From NCBI GenBank assembly GCA_023132505.1, contig JAGLYE010000123.1, forward strand, positions 1 to 5,581: a stretch of DNA of 5,581 bases, written 5' to 3'. Numbering within the stretch: the first letter of the stretch is position 1; every line of letters begins with the position of its first letter. Positions 1 through 5,581 of this stretch are shown here, one piece after another. This DNA is from Bacteroidales bacterium. GTDB lineage: Bacteria > Bacteroidota > Bacteroidia > Bacteroidales > B18-G4. Under the pieces are notes generated by a model that had not been told where the DNA came from, made no database searches, and was given only the letters and a program-made list of their open reading frames with translations. A program made the position numbers and the translations under genes.

Positions 1-3000
1 TAAAATACAATGACAGCTGGTCAGGCCAGGGATTTCATATGGTATCGGCTGAAAGTTCAAATGTACGGGTGATCCACTCCGTTAACAGTTTCAGTTTTAA
101 TGCAGCCAACATCAATGGTGAAGAGATGACCGTGATAAATATGCCCGGCATCATGCTCCCCAATGATGAAGGGGCTCCGAACCTTCCGGGAGAGGGAAGA
201 TATATTGCCATGCCTGTTGGAGCTTCAGCAAAACTGAATATCATCAGCATGCGGGTTGAAACCTACAACAATATTGAAGTAGCTCCATCACCGCGTATCC
301 CTTTTGAAAATGACGACAGTCCTTTATTTTATGAACGGAATATGGAGATCTACGGGGAAAATGCTTTTTACCCTGCAGATCCGATAAAGATCTCTGAACC
401 TACCCAGATCAGGGGTGTTGATGTAGTTATACTCGGCATAACTCCTTTTCAATATAATCCTGTAACAAAGGAATTAAAAGTCCTGCGTGATATTGAGGTG
501 GAAGTTGTTTTCGAAGGTGGAAACGGCCAGTATGGAGACCCCAAATACCGTAGCAGGTGGTGGGACCCGATCATGGCCGATGTCATCATGAACTTTAAAT
601 CACTACCGGTGATCGACTATAACTGGATGCACATGAATGGCCCATCTGAGAATGGCGAATGCGAATACCTGATCATTACTCCCGATGGTGCTGACTACGT
701 AGCCTGGGCTGACTCCATAGCTCTATTCCGAAATAAACAAGGAATCCTGACGGAAGTTTATACACTTACTGAAGTGGGTGGAAATACAACCAGCGCTATT
801 GAGAGCTTCGTAAACAACGCTTACAACACCTGGACAATTCCACCATCAGCAGCATTATTGCTTGGCGATTACGGAACCAACATTTCAAACAATGTAATTG
901 CACCCATCTACAACAATTACTGTGCTTCGGATAATATTTACGCCGATGTTAATGGTGACCATCTCCCTGAAATAGCATTTGCCCGTATCACTGCAAACAA
1001 TGCAGACCAGGTGGAAACTATGGTTAGCAAATTCATTAACTACGAAACCAATCCCCCAACCAATCCCGACTTTTACAATAACCCAATTACTGCCATCGGC
1101 TACCAAAGTACACGTTGGTTTCAAATCTGCGGCGAAACCGTTGGAGGGTTCTGGAAAAATGAACTCGGGAAAAGCCCTGTTCGAATCAATGACATTTATT
1201 CCGGGACCCCCGGCAGTTCATGGTCATCCGCTACCAACACCTCAACGGTTGTTAATTATTTTGGTCCTAACGGCCTGGGATATATTCCTGCAACACCTGC
1301 TGAATTAGGTGGATGGACAGGCGGAACTGCCACCATGATCAACAATACCGTTAACAATGGTTCCTTCATGTTGCTCCACAGGGATCACGGGGGCCTGACA
1401 GGATGGGGTGAGCCTTCCTATCATAATTCCGACATCAACGGACTGCAAAACTCAGATCTCATTTATGTCATGTCGATAAATTGCCTGACCGGTAAATATA
1501 ATTGGTCAGGAGAGTGCTTCGCTGAGAAATTTCACCGTCACACTTATAATGGTGCAAATGCAGGTGCACTTGGGATCACTGCTGCATCCGATATCTCATA
1601 TTCTTTTGTAAATGATACTTATGTGTGGGGGTTTATTGATAATATGTGGCCTGCTTTTATGCCGGACTATGGTACCCAATTCCCACAGAATTTTGCCTTA
1701 CCGGCATTTGGAAATGCATCCGGTAAATATTTTCTGCAGCAATCCAGCTGGCCTTACAATACTGGCAGTAAACTGGTAACGTATCACCTGTTCCACCACC
1801 ATGGAGGCGCTTTCCTTACGGTTTACTATGAAGAACCCATGAATTTGACCATTATCCATGATGGAAGTATCGATTTTGGCGCCCCTACTTTTGAGATCAC
1901 TGCTGATAATGGCTCATTGATATCTCTTTACTACGATGGAGCGATTCTTGCCACAGCGACAGGAACAGGATCAGTTCAGTCTATTTCAATACCAGCCATC
2001 CCCCTGGATGCAATTGTGACCCTGACCGTGACCAAACAAAATTATTTTCGGCATGAAGAGCCGCTACCTGTTGAGGATCCACTAACTGCCATGTTTTATG
2101 CGAACATGACCTTAAGCTGTATGGGAGGAGTGATTAATTTCACCGATCTCAGCGTGGGTAATCCAACTTCATGGCTCTGGACCTTCGACGGAGGTTCCCC
2201 TGCAAGCTCAACAGAGCAGAATCCGCAAGGTATCCTTTACAGCGGCCTTGGTGATTTTGATGTAAGCCTGGAAGTCACCAATATCTATTCAACCAATACC
2301 TGCACCATCACGGATTATATTTCGATAGTAGATGAAATAGAGGTAGTCGCAACCATTTATGCTTCAGTCATGGAGATTTGTGAAACTGAAGAGGTGATTT
2401 TCACCGCAGAGGTTGAAAATGGAGGCTACACTCCCGCATATCAATGGAAACTGAATGGAACCAATGTTGGTGACAGCACGGATACTTATGCCACTACTAT
2501 CCTTGTTGAGGATGATATTGTCGAATGTGAGCTTACATCTTCATTCTATTGTGCAACTCCAAATCCGGTGATGTCAAATGCGATAATGGTAACTGTTTAT
2601 CCTTCTTATCCGGTCAGTGTATCCATTGAAACTGACACTACCGTTATTTGTGAAGGGACCACGGTCTTATTTAATGCTTTCCCTGTAAATGGAGGGAGTA
2701 ATCCGTTTTTCCAATGGAAAATCAATGGTGAGAACAGTGGACCAAACCTGTCAGGGTTTGTGCCCAGTGACCTTGAGGATGGAGATGTCATTACCTGTGA
2801 GGTGACCTCCGATCTATTCTGTGCACTTAATAATCCTGCACTTTCAAACGAGATCACCATGACAGTTTTAGATGAACTAAATGCAGGAATTGGCATTGAA
2901 AGTTCAGCAGAAGAAATCTGTGAGAACGACGAAGTTACTTTCACGGCAACAGCTGTCAATGGAGGTACAGAACCTGCCTTCCAGTGGAAAGTCAATGATG

Positions 3001-3698
3001 AAAACGTTGGTGATAACAGTGATACCTATATCACCACTGAGCTTGTTGAGGGTGATGATGTATGTTGTGAATTAACTTCCTCATACCCATGCCTGATCAA
3101 CAACCCGGTTACCTCAAATCACATCTTTATGACAGTAAACCCATATCCTGAAGTATTGGCAAAACCTTTCGGTCCTGGCTATGTTGACTTGATGTCAACG
3201 CAAACAAGCAGCTATACCACTACCGCCGATACCAGCCTGGCCTATACCTGGACAGTGAGTCCCGAAAGTGCCTGGGAAGAACTTACTGTTGATATGCATA
3301 ACCTGACTGTTACCTGGTCTCTTGCTTATATGGGTCTGGCTGTTATTAATGTATATGGCACCAATGATTGTGGTGATGGCCCCATATCAGAAGATAAAGA
3401 AGTTACCATCGATAATACGACAATGATAGGGGAAAGCGACCTTAATATTGGCCTTGCAGTATTCCCTAATCCCAACAATGGATCCTTCACGGTTAAATTG
3501 ACCTCGGCAGGCAATGAAAATGTTAAGCTGGAGATCAGAAGCATTGTTGGCGAATCCGTTTTCAGTGAAGAACTTCTCACAGTCGATGGTGAACTCGTGA
3601 AAACATTCGACCTGAGCAATTATGCAGAAGGTATTTACTTCTTAATCTTAGAGAACAATAATAAGGTTCTGACCGAAAAAATTGTTGTACAAAAATAA
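1..3698 (+). CDS. Gingipain-like C25 family cysteine protease with PKD/Ig-like repeats and T9SS sorting domain (5' partial)
   Basis: This is a secreted cysteine endopeptidase of the gingipain (C25) family, probably delivered to the cell surface or medium by the type IX system. The frame is open from position 3, so the N-terminus and signal peptide lie off the window; 1231 codons are visible. Residues below count from the internal Met at 39. Residues 1-200 resemble the C25 propeptide (LPNDEGAPNLPGEGRYIAMP region). About 208-580 is the protease: a calcium-site-like DVNGD at 303-307 followed by LPEIAFAR, catalytic His450 in HRDHGG, and catalytic Cys482 in SINCLTGK, followed by CFAEKF at 493-498. 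About 597-677 is the Ig-like domain that follows the protease in gingipains. About 683-765 is a PKD domain (WTFDGGSP), 764-1033 three Ig-like repeats, 1034-1126 a PKD-like domain, and 1137-1219 the T9SS domain. Both catalytic residues are present, so activity is plausible. Substrate specificity (Arg, Lys or other) cannot be read from the sequence. The gene ends with TAA at 3696-3698. Confidence 0.93.
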   Translation, partial: KYNDSWSGQGFHMVSAESSNVRVIHSVNSFSFNAANINGEEMTVINMPGIMLPNDEGAPNLPGEGRYIAMPVGASAKLNIISMRVETYNNIEVAPSPRIPFENDDSPLFYERNMEIYGENAFYPADPIKISEPTQIRGVDVVILGITPFQYNPVTKELKVLRDIEVEVVFEGGNGQYGDPKYRSRWWDPIMADVIMNFKSLPVIDYNWMHMNGPSENGECEYLIITPDGADYVAWADSIALFRNKQGILTEVYTLTEVGGNTTSAIESFVNNAYNTWTIPPSAALLLGDYGTNISNNVIAPIYNNYCASDNIYADVNGDHLPEIAFARITANNADQVETMVSKFINYETNPPTNPDFYNNPITAIGYQSTRWFQICGETVGGFWKNELGKSPVRINDIYSGTPGSSWSSATNTSTVVNYFGPNGLGYIPATPAELGGWTGGTATMINNTVNNGSFMLLHRDHGGLTGWGEPSYHNSDINGLQNSDLIYVMSINCLTGKYNWSGECFAEKFHRHTYNGANAGALGITAASDISYSFVNDTYVWGFIDNMWPAFMPDYGTQFPQNFALPAFGNASGKYFLQQSSWPYNTGSKLVTYHLFHHHGGAFLTVYYEEPMNLTIIHDGSIDFGAPTFEITADNGSLISLYYDGAILATATGTGSVQSISIPAIPLDAIVTLTVTKQNYFRHEEPLPVEDPLTAMFYANMTLSCMGGVINFTDLSVGNPTSWLWTFDGGSPASSTEQNPQGILYSGLGDFDVSLEVTNIYSTNTCTITDYISIVDEIEVVATIYASVMEICETEEVIFTAEVENGGYTPAYQWKLNGTNVGDSTDTYATTILVEDDIVECELTSSFYCATPNPVMSNAIMVTVYPSYPVSVSIETDTTVICEGTTVLFNAFPVNGGSNPFFQWKINGENSGPNLSGFVPSDLEDGDVITCEVTSDLFCALNNPALSNEITMTVLDELNAGIGIESSAEEICENDEVTFTATAVNGGTEPAFQWKVNDENVGDNSDTYITTELVEGDDVCCELTSSYPCLINNPVTSNHIFMTVNPYPEVLAKPFGPGYVDLMSTQTSSYTTTADTSLAYTWTVSPESAWEELTVDMHNLTVTWSLAYMGLAVINVYGTNDCGDGPISEDKEVTIDNTTMIGESDLNIGLAVFPNPNNGSFTVKLTSAGNENVKLEIRSIVGESVFSEELLTVDGELVKTFDLSNYAEGIYFLILENNNKVLTEKIVVQK
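2328..3137 (+). repeat. Three in-frame Ig-like domain repeats, 90 residues (270 bp) each
   Basis: Three consecutive units at 2328-2597, 2598-2867 and 2868-3137 encode Ig-like domains in the stalk of the C25 protein. Each has the same 74-residue core without gaps: ICE, then V.F.A, then NGG..P..QWK.N, then CE.TS, then NP..SN.I..TV. By hand count, cores 1 and 3 share about 46 of 74 residues, cores 2 and 3 about 37, and cores 1 and 2 about 32. Cysteines at core positions 2 and 51 sit where an Ig B-F strand disulphide would be, with the core Trp at 24; a third Cys lies at 59. This repeat type is common in large secreted Bacteroidota proteins, where it probably serves as a spacer or binding stalk. 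The DNA copies have diverged, so this is an old duplication. Confidence 0.85.
3447..3695 (+). other. T9SS type A C-terminal sorting domain of the C25 protein
   Basis: The last 83 residues match the Por secretion system (type A) sorting domain. They begin IGLAVFPNPNNGSFTVKL, the classic 'PNP..G.F.V' opening, continue with the middle strand pattern LEIRSIVGESVFSEEL, then show DLSNYAEGIYFLIL and end in the basic strand EKIVVQK. In characterised Bacteroidota this domain directs passage through the outer membrane and is removed on the cell surface, often with attachment to A-LPS. Its presence places the protease outside the cell and is the strongest taxonomic clue in the window. Confidence 0.93.
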
Positions 3699-3717
3699 GT
3701 AATCACCAATCCGAAAT

Positions 3718-3892
3718 AAAAAGGGGCTGTCTCAAAAGCCTAATATTTAAGTCATTTCGACCGAAGGGAGAAATCTATTATGCTGACTATCAGTAATACA
3801 GATTTACTCGCTTCGCTCATGAGAGCACTTCGCTTAGTTCTCGCTAACGCTCGAAATGACCTTGAGCAGACCTTTTGAGACAGCCTCTTTTT
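3718..3892. repeat. Nested inverted-repeat element, MITE-like or REP-like, in the intergenic region
   Basis: The outer arms 3718-3738 and 3872-3892 are inverted complements over 21 positions, with a single G/T position that would be a wobble pair in RNA; the 14-base core GGCTGTCTCAAAAG is perfect. Inside lies a second inverted pair, GTCATTTCGA at 3751-3760 and its complement at 3851-3860. Inside that is a third arm pair, 3762-3776 with 3800-3815 (one mismatch and one bulged base), closing on a loop that can itself pair (TATTA 3776-3780 with TAATA 3794-3798; CTGA 3783-3786 with TCAG 3790-3793). There is no ORF of note. I see no clear target-site duplication at either the inner or the outer boundary. 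The element could be a non-autonomous mobile repeat, a genomic palindromic repeat, or a terminator carrying an inserted repeat. Confidence 0.75.
3751..3860. repeat. Inner palindromic repeat with GTCATTTCGA ends
   Basis: This 110 bp unit begins GTCATTTCGACCGAAGGGAG and ends with CGCTCGAAATGAC. From memory of the phylum, sequences of this kind recur as intergenic palindromic repeats in Bacteroidota genomes. The right half is longer than a simple mirror of the left. The segment 3811-3850 holds two copies of CTTCGCT (3811-3817 and 3828-3834) and two copies of CTCGCT or near variants, so it looks internally expanded by about 35 bases. Whether it is multicopy in this genome cannot be seen from one window. 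Confidence 0.6.
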
Positions 3893-3910
3893 TATTAAGG
3901 AAATCCTACA

Positions 3911-3943
3911 TTTTACAACACCTTACATCTTTTATTACCTTTG
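3911..3943 (+). promoter_or_regulatory. Possible Bacteroidota-type promoter for the Asp-box protein gene
   Basis: TACCTTTG at 3936-3943 fits the Bacteroidota sigma-ABfr -7 consensus TAnnTTTG exactly. About 20 bases upstream, TTTTAC at 3911-3916 is only a partial match to the TTTG/TTG -33 box. Transcription would start near 3949-3952, giving a leader of roughly 75 bases. The stretch before the start codon is A/T-rich with no clear Shine-Dalgarno sequence, which is normal for this phylum. An eight-base motif with two free positions can arise by chance. Confidence 0.4.
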
Positions 3944-4023
3944 CTAGTCAATGCCTGGTTTATATTGTCTGCCAAAATATATAAAATGCAGGATTTATCA
4001 TTTGTTTAACCAACAACACAGCT

Positions 4024-5581
4024 ATGAAATTTCGTAACTTCAGCATCCTGATCCTGATTGTATGTATCATACCATCAATCTCTATTGCCCAAAAAGTAAA
4101 AGATCATGTACCGGAACAAGCCAACTGGCGCGTTGACAATAACGGTTATTGGAAGATGATGGCAGAGAAAGGCCTCACAACCCTTAATCCCATGGTGGTA
4201 GTACCAAAGGCGAAATATACAGGATCTGAAATCGAAGCACTCAGTTCAGCCACGCTCGATTCTCCTGATGTGCCGGTAACAACTGAAAACAGCAGCCAGA
4301 GCGAAAATTCAATCTTTGTAAATCCTGCTGATTATCAGAACTTATTGAACTCCAATAACTCTTGTGCCAATCCTTATCCACCCTTTTATGGGGCTAACGA
4401 CTTTTATTCTTTCGATGGAGGTGTTACGTGGGCAGGAGAAATACAGGGTGCCGGTGTTGCGAATTCCGGGGACCCGGCTGTTGTGATCGGCAACAATGGG
4501 TGGTATTATGTAAACCATATCATCAGTGGCTCGAGTTACGGGCAGCAAGTGGCTTATTCCACGGATGAGGGAGCCAGCTGGAATGTAGTCGTGATCGACG
4601 ATGGGGCTTCAGCCTACGTGCTTGACAAAAACCACTTTTGGATCGATAATAATTTGAACAGCCCTTATGAAAGTAATCTGTATTGTGCATGGACAGATTT
4701 TGGTGGTGCTTTTAATTACGATATCGCATTTTCCTATTCTTCTGATCAGGGTTTGAGCTGGGCAACCAGCGTAAATATCAGCAGTGCGGTAAATGCCGGC
4801 AGCCATTGTCAGGGTGTGAATATAAATACCGGCCCCAATGGCGAAGTATATGCCGTGTATGCTATTTATGATGCAAAAGCAGATGAAAATGCTTTCGGAT
4901 TGACCAAATCACTGGATGGCGGCGCTACATGGGAACCGGCCACCAGGATAATTGAAAATGTAAGGGGGATCCGATCATCAGAAACCTCCAAGAACCAGCG
5001 GGTGAACTCATTTCCTGTTCTGGCCGTGGATAACAGCGATGGCGCCTACGGTGGAAACCTATATATGGTCTGGACCAACATCGGAACTCCGGGTATCAAT
5101 ACAGGTACTGATATGGATGTATATATGATCCGTTCTTCTGACCAGGGTGATACCTGGAGCGACCCTATCAGGGTGAACCAGGATGCAGCCGGCCTCGGCA
5201 AAGAACACTATTTTCCATGGATCACCTGTGACCCGACAACCGGTGACCTCAGCGTTGTATTCTATGACGACAGAAATGTGGGCAGTAATGAGTGTGAGGT
5301 TTTCTGTGCAAATTCATTAGACGGCGGAGATACCTGGGAAGACTTTAAAGTGAGTGATGTATCATTTACGCCAACACCTATTCCCGGACTTGCAATGGGG
5401 TATATGGGTGATTACCTGGGAATCACGGCACGCGATTCGTACGTTTATCCCTGCTGGACAGACAACAGGACAGGAACCAGCATGACATATGTATCGCCTT
5501 ACGTTATCAATACCCTCTCAAGGCCATACGACCTTACCGCCAACCTGAATGAAGAAACCGGCTCCGTTGACCTGGAATGGG
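4024..5581 (+). CDS. Secreted Asp-box (BNR/sialidase-like) beta-propeller protein (3' partial)
   Basis: The frame from ATG 4024 stays open to the right edge (519 codons visible). It starts with a signal peptide: MKFRN, a hydrophobic stretch at residues 6-20, and a probable signal peptidase I site at SIA/Q (22/23). The mature part carries six Asp-boxes (S-x-D-x-G-x-[TS]-W) ending at Trp136, 186, 246, 303, 378 and 438, each typically preceded by a strand such as LYCAWTD, LYMVWTN or VVFYDDR. This is the architecture of a sialidase-type propeller. Later conserved segments are VFYDDRNVG (412-420), MGDYLGI (461-467) and VYPCWTDNRTG (474-484). From residue 500 (RPYDLTANL...VDLEW) an FnIII-like domain begins; a T9SS sorting domain may follow off the window. 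No [FY]RIP arginine motif of GH33 sialidases is visible, so catalysis is not supported; glycan or protein binding is equally possible. It lies 325 bp after the protease gene, probably in its own transcription unit. Confidence 0.9.
   Translation, partial: MKFRNFSILILIVCIIPSISIAQKVKDHVPEQANWRVDNNGYWKMMAEKGLTTLNPMVVVPKAKYTGSEIEALSSATLDSPDVPVTTENSSQSENSIFVNPADYQNLLNSNNSCANPYPPFYGANDFYSFDGGVTWAGEIQGAGVANSGDPAVVIGNNGWYYVNHIISGSSYGQQVAYSTDEGASWNVVVIDDGASAYVLDKNHFWIDNNLNSPYESNLYCAWTDFGGAFNYDIAFSYSSDQGLSWATSVNISSAVNAGSHCQGVNINTGPNGEVYAVYAIYDAKADENAFGLTKSLDGGATWEPATRIIENVRGIRSSETSKNQRVNSFPVLAVDNSDGAYGGNLYMVWTNIGTPGINTGTDMDVYMIRSSDQGDTWSDPIRVNQDAAGLGKEHYFPWITCDPTTGDLSVVFYDDRNVGSNECEVFCANSLDGGDTWEDFKVSDVSFTPTPIPGLAMGYMGDYLGITARDSYVYPCWTDNRTGTSMTYVSPYVINTLSRPYDLTANLNEETGSVDLEW
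4408..5337 (+). repeat. Six Asp-box motifs marking propeller blades
   Basis: The motifs lie at 4408-4431 (SFDGGVTW), 4558-4581 (STDEGASW), 4738-4761 (SSDQGLSW), 4909-4932 (SLDGGATW), 5134-5157 (SSDQGDTW) and 5314-5337 (SLDGGDTW). Their spacing is 50, 60, 57, 75 and 60 residues, consistent with successive blades of a beta-propeller. In known structures Asp-boxes sit on turns at the blade edge and are structural, far from the active site, so they identify the fold rather than the activity. Confidence 0.85.

Larger units (their letters stand above)
3718..3893 (+). terminator. Possible bidirectional intrinsic terminator formed by the outer arms
   Basis: The left arm is preceded by an A run (3718-3722) and the right arm, ending GACAGCCTC, is followed by a run of seven T (3887 is C; 3888-3893 and adjoining are T). 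Transcribed RNA would therefore form a G/C-containing stem followed by a U tract, on either strand. It begins about 20 bases after the stop codon of the protease gene, the expected place for its terminator. The weakness is the 133-base interior between the arms; it works only if the inner palindrome folds and brings the arms together. Confidence 0.45.

Noticed and set aside
39..41. ATG at 39 as the true start of the C25 protease gene
   Set aside because: The frame is open upstream to the window edge, the sequence after this ATG has no signal peptide although the protein needs one for T9SS export, and the preceding residues (YNDSWSGQGFH) read as ordinary protein. It is an internal methionine.
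979..1308. A 109-codon + strand frame inside the protease gene
   Set aside because: It lies entirely within the well-supported C25 catalytic domain in another frame, and its translation resembles no protein family I know.
2606..2995. A 129-codon antisense frame across the Ig-like repeats
   Set aside because: It is the complement of a repetitive coding region, and its own repeated words (FHWKAG/FHWKNG) simply mirror the repeats on the + strand.
3718..3892. CRISPR array or autonomous insertion sequence
   Set aside because: The repeats are inverted rather than direct and regularly spaced, and 175 bp has no room for a transposase; no clear target-site duplication is visible.
3718..3892. tRNA or other standard structured RNA gene
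   Set aside because: The folding comes from long inverted repeats, with no tRNA arm pattern, anticodon loop or known riboswitch core that I could find.
4342..4806. Two antisense frames within the Asp-box gene
   Set aside because: They overlap the signal-peptide-bearing + strand gene with its clear Asp-boxes; there is no start context or recognisable product.

Overview
The window looks like chromosomal DNA of a Bacteroidota (Bacteroidetes) species, probably an uncultured or environmental Bacteroidales-type organism. Three observations support this. The first gene ends in a type IX secretion system (T9SS) C-terminal sorting domain, a system essentially confined to this phylum. The second gene has no clear Shine-Dalgarno sequence and is preceded by a TAnnTTTG-type -7 box. 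The intergenic repeat resembles GTCATTTCGA-ended palindromic repeats that I recall from such genomes. I cannot name the species.

Layout, all on the + strand. Positions 1-3698 hold the 3' part of a very large gingipain-like (C25 family) cysteine protease gene. The product has a propeptide, a catalytic domain with His and Cys in place, an Ig-like domain, a PKD domain, three Ig-like repeats of exactly 90 residues each, another PKD-like domain and a T9SS sorting domain. The reading frame is open to the left edge, so the true start and signal peptide lie outside the window. Positions 3699-4023 are non-coding. They contain a nested inverted-repeat element (3718-3892) that may also act as a terminator, followed by a possible promoter. 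Positions 4024-5581 hold the 5' part of a secreted Asp-box (BNR, sialidase-like) beta-propeller protein that runs off the right edge as an FnIII-like domain begins.

Both products appear to be exported, multi-domain, cell-surface or extracellular proteins. A protease plus a propeller protein fits the extracellular degradative or adhesive repertoire of a protein- or polysaccharide-degrading Bacteroidota. The terminator-like element and promoter between them suggest two separate transcription units rather than an operon. I see no RNA gene, CRISPR array, transposase gene or phage feature. The most unusual part is the nested palindrome; the two genes belong to recognisable families and I do not see a clearly new system.
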